Below, in pieces: positions 53,825 to 64,000 of a DNA stretch of 64,000 nt; position 1 is the stretch's first letter, and each line of letters starts with the position of its first letter. A program made the position numbers and the translations under genes. This DNA is from Plasmopara viticola. Taxonomy: Eukaryota; Oomycota; Peronosporomycetes; Peronosporales; Peronosporaceae. The notes beneath the pieces are model-generated. The model saw only the letters and a program-made list of their open reading frames with translations. It was not told where the DNA came from and made no database searches. The stretch lies in NCBI GenBank assembly GCA_001695595.3, contig MBPM02000015.1, positions 558,001 to 622,000 of the forward strand. Direction: 5' to 3'.

Positions 53825-56800
53825 TGATTTACTACAGAAGCCAAGTTTAAGTACTGCCGGACATGCCGGTACATTAACCGTAGCCACCTTACTTTGAGCT
53901 AGGGAATTTGTGAAGCTTTTTTTCCTGACTTTGAGAAAACTTGCCGCCAGGGTTGTATTAGCGACTATTTAAACATCAACCTTCGTCTAGGAAGAGTAGC
54001 CACAAGTTGTGAGATGGACTCGAGTCTCGGGTGCAACGATTTTTTCTAAAAATGCTTCGAAGACTTGAAACAACTAAATGATTCGTCGAGCGCTGACGTG
54101 GTTGATTTGTCGATAACAATGGCAAATAATTTTGCTGATATTGATTGGACGAAGACCAAAGCCACCTTGGTGACAGGTATGAATATTGTTTTCACAAAAT
54201 GAGAAACACAATTTTAAAGAACTAGGTGTGTTCGCAGATTAGAGGAGTGACATCAATATAGCAGTACCGGGATCGATAAGATGACCCGAGATATATCGAT
54301 CGATATTTACTAAGCAACAATTAGTCGCAAAAAGGTTTGTAGCGTTTGCTGGATCGATAACTTACTGAACCAAGTGCCAATGCTTTAGTAGCAGTAATCG
54401 TGCCAAGTGTGATATCAGAAAGTAATGTATTAAAACTTCTAATCGCTACTTCTTTCACAGTCAAGCTCTAACAACTAAGTGTATTAATGCCACTAAGGTT
54501 GTCATCGGCATCGTCATTTTTACTTAGGTAAAGCCTCTGGGCGTAATCATAGCCATAAACCCACTCGCATTAAGAAGAGATAGAAAGCAGAATCTCAAAT
54601 GGGTGCTTGAAAGATTGTGGACAAGGATATTAAAACTTACGTTGTAAGCAATCATGAGCGTTATACCAGATTTTGGAGCATCTTTAGCAAAGGTCATTTG
54701 ATAAAAGACATTCCTAATGAAGACTATTGATAATCGCTTCAAATCGGTCCTACAATCAGCGGTGAGATCCATCTTTGCATCTTCATTCAAGCGACATACT
54801 TGCTTATGTTACGGTTATTGCGGTAAATCCTCATTGGGAGTTATATGAATGCCTTCGTGAAAAATTGGACGTGTGTATCACAATTGCTTACCCCAATGCT
54901 CCAGTGTTGATTCGACACGGCACATCTCTATAAGTGTCGATATACTTGAGCTGTGATCGAGACTATTTTAGCAATGACAAACTGTATTAGAAAATCTGTT
55001 CCCACGTTATTATACGCGCGGGAGGCATTTCAAAATAAGCATCACATTTTTACGCCACAGCAGCAACTGACAAGATAACTTGTTTTAACGCTTAACATGT
55101 TTCTATCTTTAAAAGCTTAATCAATGCGTGACTTTGGTTATAATTGTCAAAAATATCATCATTCGAGGTGTTGATGGGCGTAGCATCGTCTTATTCAAAA
55201 GCAAAGCTTTGAGTGAAAGGTGTTTGTCAATTCAGTAACAGGGCAACCTCGATACACCTTTGTTACATCATTCATATAACTTCGTTCCGTAGACTTAATT
55301 CAATCGAGCTCGCGTAGCTTGCTAATTGTGCTCTGTGAATCTGACCTTAAAGCTATCCCGTTTAGCAAACGTGAATTTCACATCGTTTACCGAAACGCTG
55401 CTATAAATTGCGGGATTATTGTCAGACACAATTACGTTTGGATGATTAAAACCAACACCGAGTCCATAACATTGCTAGCATTCATTTTGTTCCACATTAC
55501 AACAGAGGGTACCGAAAAGAATTGTAGCATTTTCACGCGGCACACACTCACTACAATGCACGTGTCATCGCTATATTTGGCAAGCCAACGACAAAGCCAA
55601 GGCTCATAGGTCTCCAGTAATCGACGTTAAAGCCGCGGATTTGACTACCAATTGAACATGTGAAGTCACTTGAAAACCGAGTAAAACTTTTTTAAATGAA
55701 CCCTTATTGGATCATTATAGTCCGTCCTATCGTAAAAAAAAGCTGACGGTCCGGTTACAGTGGCGGAGCTTAAGCGCTATCGAGGACGAAGACGTGCAAT
55801 TTGTCTGAGAGCTTTAAGTTAAATGTGATGGCTGGATAATAATCGTATGCACCGAGTCGGAGTAATGCGCAGCCGATATTTTAGTCTAAAGCAATTTATA
55901 CAACACTAAAGAGTTAAAAAGCAATTCTTGATGCTATCAAATCATCCTGGTGCCACGTCGAGTATTTGTTAACAAAGACTCGGTGACCTGCATAGTAAGT
56001 ACTTATAAGCAATTTGGCCTAATCGTTTGAGCAAAATCTTAAAAGCGGACATCAGTACACTAATGAAGCAGAGCACGAAGACATAGCTGAGCACCATCAA
56101 GCAACGTTTTTACTTGGGATGGTGTGCATTGCATGTAGTACGCTAACGTTTTTTGAGAATAGAAACTGGCGACGGAAGCAAAAAAAGACTTTGTCTCAAG
56201 ATTGATCGTGACACCCTTAGCGACTTTGTAATTCGTTACAACAACAACTTCGCAAATCTTTCTTATCTGCTCTCTGTTGAGCCACGTTATCCAGCTTACA
56301 TGATCGATGGACTAACTTTGCGAGGACATTGCCCCTATAATTGTGGGATTGCTCAGGATCTTACCTTGAGTACCCATCGGTAAGTTTTCCTGGTGTCATC
56401 AGATACGTAGTGTAAAGCTTCTTTGAGAGCTAATTGCTGAAACGGGAACACTGTGCTCCAATAGGAATTGACTTTGTAAATGCTCTAGCTTGTTCTCAAT
56501 TCCAATTCTATGCTTGATCTTATCTCGTGAAAGAACTGGTCAATCTGTACGCCTTCCGGCGCAAGTGCAGATAAAAGAAGGTGCATATAAAAGGAAGCAT
56601 TCGGCGCAAAAGCTTAATTTGATCACCCATTCATTTGACCACTATCTGCTGATCTGACTGGTAGGTCAAGGCTGATCGTATACGTGATGGATATTGCGGC
56701 TAATTTGGCTTGTAAACCTTAGCTGTGAGTCCAATCAGGTCATGCCATGCAATCCAACTATCATAAATCATGACAGTGTCGCAATAGAGAAGACATACAC

Positions 56801-59800
56801 TTTGATACAGGAGATTGCACCATGGCCATTTCGTGATTCGAACAGCATTATAAGAAAGTATTTAACGGTACAAATTCAATTTCTACGAAGCGCGTGACCT
56901 ACAGTGCAGTGTTTTAAGCACGGACTCTTTTAGTCAATGTTGGTTCTCTTTGCGCATAGACATCAAGTCACATAATCTCACGATTTGTAGAGTCAAATAC
57001 AAGCTAGCGCAATTATATATGTGTGGTTTGAATTGGTGTGGCCAGATCTTTGCTAAATGGGCTAAATTTGGAAGTCGAAAGCTGGTATTTAATCTAGTAT
57101 ACAATGATTTTCCGTCTGTGCTAAATGAATGCGAATGATCAAGCAATAGCCCGAATTAAGAATGTAAACTTTCGTCTCACAAACAGATAAGTTTGCTGCA
57201 TCAACTATATTACGATGTAGAAAGCGGATATGTCAGTGCCCAAGCTTCGCATTGTAGTAAAATCTCGACAATTAAAGTTGTAATGAAGTGATGTGCATCA
57301 CAGATAGACTATCAACAATTTTAAGAGCAGAAGAGGAAGTATGACGAAAAAAAAGCTTCTCACAAGATTAAATTGATCTTGCATTTTGTGAGACACGCCC
57401 GGTCTTCACGGCTGTCTGTACCTTAGTCTTGGATATGCCAATCTTCAATCAAGTAAAACTGTTCTGACTGTGTCAACAGCTCTACGAACCAGCAACAATG
57501 AAAGCGAGCTCACGAACGCAAAGGCAGAAAAATCGCTCGAAATATAAAAAATCAAAGTGAAATCAACGAGCCTGATCATTATGGTATTATGGGTAAACTC
57601 AAACTTTGACCAAATTACAAGGCAGCAGCGACTAACTTAAATGTATCCTAAGCGAACCTCGTGGTTAATATTACCACATATCACAACAGCAATATTCCTC
57701 GATCAATTAGCTTGACTCCACACGATGCTCAAAGAAGAATTACCGAAGCAAAACTTATCAATGACTAAGCTGAATTAGAAACATTTCGAGCTAAAGATCG
57801 ACACAAATGTGTTGCAAGAAGCTAACACTTGACAAGAAAGCTGCACGGTGAAGCAAATCTGTTCAATAAAATTGTCGATATGGGCAGATACCGATTAAAA
57901 GGCCAAATGATCGTACATCGCCAGACAATTAGAAGAAACGGGCAAACAGAGGCAACTGTCGCCAAATATGGCAATAACGAGCATCGCAGAAGCCAGATGA
58001 AATTTTTCTTCTACTTATAAAACCAGCGCAATCTTCGACGGAAGATAATATTAATCAATAACTGAACAAAATCAAATTTGAGCTTATTTTTTGTAGCCCC
58101 ACAAACGATATTTTGTCCAGCTATTGCTTAACAGCTTTATGAAACATGTCTTCTTCCTTAGACCAAGTTATACCAAAACGTTTCTTAGCGTTTGGATATG
58201 ACACGAACATTACTATGTTTCCTTCGCTCGCGGTTCGAATGTTATTCTTCGTTTTCGATATGTAAAATCAGCTCACAAGGCTCTGATGGAAGTAACTGTT
58301 GCTTTTTCACACGACAATTATTGCATGCATTGGAATCAAATTGTCGCAAACTCCTCTATCCTAGAGAAAGATAGCAGGAGATATTTCAATAAACGCAATG
58401 TCGTACTCGATCACTCAAGCTATCCCTTTAATTACAGTCAAATTGAAGACGTAGTCGTTGGCATCATTTTGCACCCAAAATCAATGATATGTGTAGGGTT
58501 TGTTTCTGTTATGGACTACTTTGTCGCTCGACTCGTGTTTGATTGTTTTATGCTTGTTCATGTCATGCCAGATCGGCCGAAAAAGCAATTGCTTAGCAGC
58601 GTCATTATTTCGGCAATTGAAACATGTATCACTCTTTAGACGGTCGTTAAAAATAACCTTTTTGAATGAACCAGTGCTACCTCTGATAAAAAATCGTTTA
58701 TTGTTCTAATGATTTCCATCCTATGTGAGATTTGTAATCTATGAGTGACGTACCACTTAAACAACGACATTGCTGGCAAGCGTACTTTTAGAAAAAATTT
58801 ATCTCACTAGGTCTTGTGCACACTTGGGAGGCATTTTTTTTTTATTTGAACATCGTTGATGATACCATGGTTCGCATTTATCAAATGTTATCGATACGAG
58901 AGCTTTAATATCGAGGGCCCACAGTAGAGAACGTTGGCATCGTACCCGATGATCTGCACACAGACGTCACTATCGTAAACCATTGTATCGAGAAGCTTAT
59001 CATAGCGATCAAAAAAGATTGTGGGACCACTAGTGGTGTTACAATTCACTTTGACCTAAAAATTTACTCTCTGTCAATTGAGCAGGCTAGTCTGACTGCT
59101 TAAAATATATACCCTTTCTTAGACCAAGGACCCGGGCGACGTGTCATAATGGACAAGGTTGCACTTCACACAGCTGATTAATCTGTTGATCCGACGTGAC
59201 CGAAGGTTATTGAGGTTACGATTTCCTAAAGAGTTATCAGCGGTCAGCTGGCAGTATCATACACCACAAAGACACTTCTATTTGTGCGACAATGCATCTC
59301 AGTACTAAAGTGACATACGAAACTTTTGCTTGCCAATCAACCTCAGAATCGCTGTTGTGTTAACTTGACAAACCTGTGTGAGGTGTTGTGAGTGTAGCAA
59401 TACAAGATATTGTAATAATTGCACGCCAAGGTCAAATGGACGATTTGTAATGGAGAGATCTGTTTTTTTGCAGGTTTGACTGCGCAAGGACGTCATCGTG
59501 GTGAAGAGAGCACCTATCTTTGCGTACAGAGAAATACACAGTTTACCGCCTGATCTAGCAAAGGTACCACTCATTAATGCATTCGCTAAAACGCACTCTT
59601 GTAGGGGAGCTAGGTGCAAAGAGGAGAGGTAAACAATTTTTGTGAGTAGTCAAGAATTACGTTCTAGAGGAGAAGGTTTGTAGTGATTGGTGGTAGGGCT
59701 GGCACAACACAAATTTTAAACAATTCTTGCGGTTATGCAGAGCAGCGGCATCTTCATTCGGAAAGTTGTAGAGTTGCAGGCGATGATCAATTGTACACAG

Positions 59801-62800
59801 GAATAGCGTTATGAAATGAAGGCTTACACGAGATAATGCAAGGTCAGCAATTTATACCTCAGTTTGTTGAATATACTTAGCAAAGACGGAATCAACCAGA
59901 TATGTTTGAAGCTGCTTTATATTTTTTTTGCCTGAGAAGAATAAAAAAAACTCAATGAAAGTGCCGTATTATGTAATTTTAACACCAAACTTGAAGCAAT
60001 TGTTTCGAGCGTTAAAGCAAGTGTAAGTCGTCTAAATCTAATAAGTAAGCTGTAAAACGCATTCGTGCGAAAAAAGTGTTACGATGAACGAGGCACGGTC
60101 GCAAATTGCAGGGTGAGTGAAGCTGTCTTGAATAGTTTAGCGCGGTTTCTGACAAATAACTGGAAAGGTATTGGCCAAGTTTGTTTCAGACGATCTATGT
60201 CTTATGAACCAAGGAAGAGACGAGCTCAGCGCGAGTGCTAAAAATAGATGGTGATGAAACTTCAAGATCTTACATGCTTTACTTGTATCACTTCTCAGAT
60301 AAAACCCTGTGATGCTAGTCCGAATTGTATAGCAAGGCTCTTTTTTCTTCATTTCTTAGCTGCTACGGCTTAATGAGTTAAACAAAACGATGTTCCGCCA
60401 TCGCTCAGCCTGCTTTTTCTCTTTGGAAAATCCAACCCATCCCTCCGGTGTGTCTTTTCTTCGACCAGCATGTTATGCAGCACCATGTCGTCCCGCTTTG
60501 TAATCCATCGCTCGATACATAGTAGATTGTACACAATTTACAAGAACAGATCGCTCGAGTCAAATCTGCAAGTTTCGCGAGTGGGAGGCTCAGGTGGGCA
60601 TGGGTAAGTGCGTAACAATCCTTTCCAACGACTCGACTTCGTTGTACAAGCTACAGGCTCGCGAGCAGGACTTGGACTTCGATGAGGAGAGCACTTTCCC
60701 TCTTTGGCTTTTGACATTATTGTTGTTAAGTTAAAAATAACCAGAATTCTGTGATTTTGATCACTTTGGATAGTCATTAATTGATGCTTACGGCGCAAAT
60801 GTGCTGTTGCGATTGTGGGGAGTAACCGCATTGATGTGTCGTGCGGTACTCAGACACTGTGAGCTAAACCATGTCTTGATATGATTACCTCTATCAGACG
60901 GAGATGGTGTACAAAGTACCTTCGTCGGTGTCGAAAATGACCATTGAGACTCATTTAGTCGCTGTACAGACCTAACAGTTGATGTCTTTACGATACTTTC
61001 GTTGCGGGAATGATAATTTTAACATTTATATGCTCAAGTCTTAATTTTACGAAATTTAAGTATGCAGTGTAGGGAAGGCTAGTGATTATTTCAAACATCA
61101 ATATGAGGAATCCTTTGGTAGATAGCATTGTAGGCTATTTAACCTTTACCGATACATCCAAATAAAATTCAGCTCATCTTTATGAATACAAGATGACATG
61201 ACGACTAATACTAAATGTTAAAATCAGGTATGTCGTTATGGGCATACAACGAAGCCCGAGACCTGTATTCACCTTTCCTTTCTGCGAATAGCTAAGGCAC
61301 CCCCTCCACATCGCGGCAAGACGATGTAACGCCCCCGTTTACTCGATGGATGATCCAAAGAGAAATTTAAAAAGCTCGAGGTTATGGGGGAAACCCGTAG
61401 ACGTGTCACGCATATTACGCTTGGTCGCTGACCCGTAACATAAAGCTGCCATCTAGCCGACTTTGTCGACGTCATCCGCGAGCCGATAAAGAATTTAATT
61501 GTCCTCAACGACAAGAGTTGTCTCGAAAGCAACAGCGAAGCAAGCAGCTATCGTGACTTTAACTCCAAAGCAATGACCGCTTGATACCGAAAGCGAACAC
61601 GCTGTGACTAGACAAACAACTCGACCCTTCTCGAGCCTAAGCTATGTGTCAAGCTAAGTGCTTGATCGCACGATAAGAGAAGTTTTGCAGGGGTATTATT
61701 GTCGGAGCGGCAGAGAGAGTGGAGGGTTAATTTTACATCGAAGCCCATTCGTCGCATCACGTACTGGGGCGACAAAAAGGCTAGAGATTTTCGAATAATG
61801 TCGTCTAGGAGTCGGTCCTTCAAAAGAGAGATGAGGAGAGTCGACTGATGAACTGATTACTGCCCAAAGTAATGCATCATTTTTTTTAAAAGGCGCTCCC
61901 GATAAAAGACTTTCTTCAACTTGCTTTTCAGCTTTGACCAAATAAAGTACCATGCTTAAGATGATGTTGAAGCATCGTGCTGACTTCGAGAAAAAGAATG
62001 CTGATCAAACACGACATGACTTACATCGAGTTAAATAATAAACGACTTCAATAAAGAAGAAATAGAGGGAATGAAGTCATGAAGTCAAGAGAAAAAGTCA
62101 CTGCTTGGACTTTTAAGGTTAAAAAATGGCTTATAAATTTGATGGGAGCAATCGCACGATTTCACCGTAGAAACAGACAAAATATCGTCTGTTTATTTAT
62201 TTGCGGGCGGATTACAATCTTAAACCCGACACGCCTGCCCAAAAAGCGAGTCGCATACCTCGTGCTCCGCAAGTGTTCTGTGTATTCTTTTCGCACCCCA
62301 CGCACTTCATTTTCGTTCTCCGGTCGAAGATTTGTGTTACGCAGGTACCGCATCGAGGCTCCAGCCTCTACAGATGAACAGTGTGAGACCCATGCAGATT
62401 AACAATCCGATTTTTGAATTTAGCAGTATTTTCTTATGCAGACCCAACGAGACTGCAAATCGTATTCGTGCTAGTCTCATCTCATCAACGCCCCAGGACG
62501 ATAGAACAAAAATACCATTGGGTACAAAGGTTTCAGCTTTAGCAAAGTCGATGTGCGAGTAAAGCGGTACCTTCGGTACAAAAGACTATTAGCGGACTAC
62601 CGTTCTGCGATCTATGGTCCGCAGTATCAAGCTTCAGTGAAAAGGGCCTCTGCAGCAGTCACCAAACACCTTATGATGACCTCTTCCCATGACCCTCGCA
62701 CTTAAAATTCGAGCGGCGGGGAGCGCGATCTTGCCAAAGAAGCTGATCATCATTATCAAAGCGTCTACAACGTCAGCGAAGTCTTGTCAAAGTGGAGCTC

Positions 62801-63070
62801 CCACATTGTAGCACCTACAACTAAAATATGATCTAAGCAGCCACAAAGCTCATATAGTTTCATATACACACATTTTATGTATCGTTACAAAACGCCTCAT
62901 GGCACCGAAAACCGGGCACATCGCACAAACGCATACAAACTACGAGTCTGGGGCAATCGTCCCAGCACTATCGCGTTCAAAAGTCCCATTTCCAACCGCG
63001 ATCGCTTGTCATTCCCAACTTTACACCCTCCTGGCCACGTCGACCCGTCGTGTCAAGGGCTTCCGGTGCA
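53825..63070. other. Long gene-poor tract
   Basis: 9.2 kb of AT-rich sequence between ATM and the CEP95-like gene. No frame could be supported as a gene; the longest are 60-120 codons with no recognisable domain. A phrase PGRRVIMDKVALHT (plus strand, about 59128-59170) vaguely recalls the 'MDNA-IH' box of DDE transposases but is isolated. A minus-strand stretch at about 60360-60720 keeps partial coding character (EGWVGFSKEKKQAERWRN) without an identifiable family. No RNA gene or tandem array was noted. Confidence 0.5.
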
Positions 63071-64000
63071 ATGCCAGTCGCTTCAGTACGTGCAGACGCG
63101 TCTCTTTCCCATCACCAGCGTTCTTTGGCGCCGATTGACCCCGTCCACGCTGATCAAAGCGTTGCGGACGAGCTCCTGCGCGACACTAATGCCTTGCTCG
63201 CAAAATTGGGGTTTGAAGACCGTGCGTTTGCCCACACGGCCGACCTCGTTGCCAGCGTCTCGTCTATGAGTGTGGCACTGTATGAAAAGCTCTTTCAGTT
63301 CCGACTGCGCGACGTCGAGCGCTTGCCACGCACGCGCCAGGACTACGAGCACAATGCCCAGTTGGTGGCGAATGCGTTGCGGACCGCTCTCTTGGAGCAA
63401 GGAAACACGGGCGATAGAATCGAGGCATTGACAGGCGAGCGACTGTGTGCGGGAGACGTGGGCAGCATCCGCCGGCTGCTGACGATGCTGGACCGAGTAT
63501 ACGCGTTCTTGATCGAGGCGAGTGGAGAGATGGCGGAGACGCTGCGAGATGAGCGTCTCGCGAGTCTTGGGACGGCAACTACGACGCATGTGCCAGCACT
63601 TTTGCACCAACGAGTTGCATCAAAGCTGGTCAGCAAGGGAAGAAATGAAAGTGTGGTGAAGAGTGACGACTGGAACAGGACGCAGGCGAGAGATTTACGA
63701 CGGAATAAAACCATGAAAGGGAGAAAGAAAAGGTGCCAGATCGCAGCAAGTCGGAAGCAGGAGGAAGTTCGTCCTGGATGTGCAGTAAATGGGCGACAGG
63801 GAAAGAGTAGCAGGTCGCAGAGAGCGGCGGCTATCGCTGAGAACACTAAGAAGCGATCACGCCTGCTGGAGCAGTCAGTCAAGGCGATTGGCACGCCGAG
63901 TCCGAAACCCAGGCGTCTTGGAGGTTTGAACGGGGCAAGTAGAAGCGGACGGGAGCAGCGGGAGATGGACAAGGAGCTTCTGGCGACTCAAAAGTATGGA
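63071..64000 (+). CDS. CEP95-like protein, N-terminal part (3' end outside window)
   Basis: An open frame from ATG 63071-63073 to the right edge, 310 codons with no stop. Residues about 30-165 resemble the conserved N-terminal domain of CEP95 (DUF5745): VADELLRDTNALLAKLGFE, ALYEKLFQFRLRDVERLP, DYEHNAQLVANALR, IEALTGERLCAGDVGSIRRLLTMLDRVYAFL. In CEP95 the corresponding block reads roughly 'D-AHN-Q-VIDSL ... ITGE-I--GD--SIK-LLE--D-LL-YL'. The downstream part is very basic and low complexity (KGRKKRCQ, SRSQRAAA), presumably disordered, with coiled coil expected beyond the edge. CEP95 is a centrosome/basal-body protein. Family resemblance is by eye only, so function is inferred. Coding GC is clearly higher than in the adjacent tract. 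Confidence 0.72.
   Translation, partial: MPVASVRADASLSHHQRSLAPIDPVHADQSVADELLRDTNALLAKLGFEDRAFAHTADLVASVSSMSVALYEKLFQFRLRDVERLPRTRQDYEHNAQLVANALRTALLEQGNTGDRIEALTGERLCAGDVGSIRRLLTMLDRVYAFLIEASGEMAETLRDERLASLGTATTTHVPALLHQRVASKLVSKGRNESVVKSDDWNRTQARDLRRNKTMKGRKKRCQIAASRKQEEVRPGCAVNGRQGKSSRSQRAAAIAENTKKRSRLLEQSVKAIGTPSPKPRRLGGLNGASRSGREQREMDKELLATQKYG

Noticed and set aside
58286..58639. 117-codon plus-strand frame
   Set aside because: No domain, no convincing start context, base composition same as flanks.
59128..59170. PGRRVIMDKVALHT, like a DDE-transposase box
   Set aside because: Isolated; no upstream first Asp or downstream Glu region was recognised and the frame is broken.
59305..59619. 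104-codon minus-strand frame
   Set aside because: Reads smoothly but shows no recognisable motif; could be a relic but unsupported.
60360..60720. Minus-strand segments with coding character (EGWVGFSKEKKQAERWRN)
   Set aside because: Frames are broken by stops and no family is recognised. Kept only as a note in the intergenic entry.
1..64000. CRISPR array, riboswitch, bacterial operon or prophage signals
   Set aside because: None seen; gene structure, introns and protein families are eukaryotic.

Overview
The window looks like nuclear DNA of an oomycete, most likely a Phytophthora or downy-mildew relative. Four things point there: eukaryotic genes with few, very short GT-AG introns (about 64-98 bp); compact gene clusters set in long AT-rich, gene-poor tracts full of decayed Ty1/copia, Ty3/gypsy and LINE elements; a tyrosine-kinase-like (TKL) receptor-type kinase; and a pair of START-like/FYVE proteins of a kind common in oomycetes. 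No bacterial operon features, CRISPR array or complete RNA gene was seen. The genus assignment is inference.

Layout. 1-2.9 kb: 3' part of a membrane-anchored TKL kinase, then a five-helix membrane protein on the other strand. 3.1-6.3 kb: a copia relic with two diverged same-direction LTR-like repeats around oppositely oriented pol fragments. 6.3-8.9 kb: no genes, but a tRNA-like 3' fragment, an interspersed repeat and hairpins. 9.0-10.05 kb: a LINE that lost its middle, joining endonuclease start to post-reverse-transcriptase tail. 10.06-10.16 kb: a perfect 101-bp palindrome. 10.7-14.4 kb: a convergent pair, a secreted protein with about 26 pentapeptide repeats plus an SMP-30/gluconolactonase-like domain, and a Ygr210-type Obg-family GTPase. 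14.5-27.3 kb: 13 kb without a convincing gene, holding gypsy debris. 27.4-39.4 kb: the dense core, with two convergent START/FYVE paralogues, a CISD2-like CDGSH iron-sulfur protein, the spliced EMC3 gene, and a divergent 1324-residue tryptophan-repeat (SFI1-like) protein. 39.4-43.3 kb: no supported gene. 43.3-53.8 kb: ATM/TEL1 checkpoint kinase (3 exons, 3467 residues). 53.8-63.1 kb: gene-poor. 63.1 kb to the edge: 5' part of a CEP95-like gene.

The genes are housekeeping and cell-biological rather than one pathway: PI3P/endosome binding (FYVE pair), ER membrane insertion (EMC3), mitochondrial or ER Fe-S (CISD), DNA-damage signalling (ATM), and probable centrosome/basal-body proteins (tryptophan-repeat protein, CEP95-like). 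Shared control is plausible only for EMC3 and the tryptophan-repeat gene, which share a 137-bp divergent promoter. Several start codons were set at the first in-frame ATG, and three genes (EMC3, tryptophan-repeat protein, ATM) were assembled across introns by reading splice sites and frame continuity.
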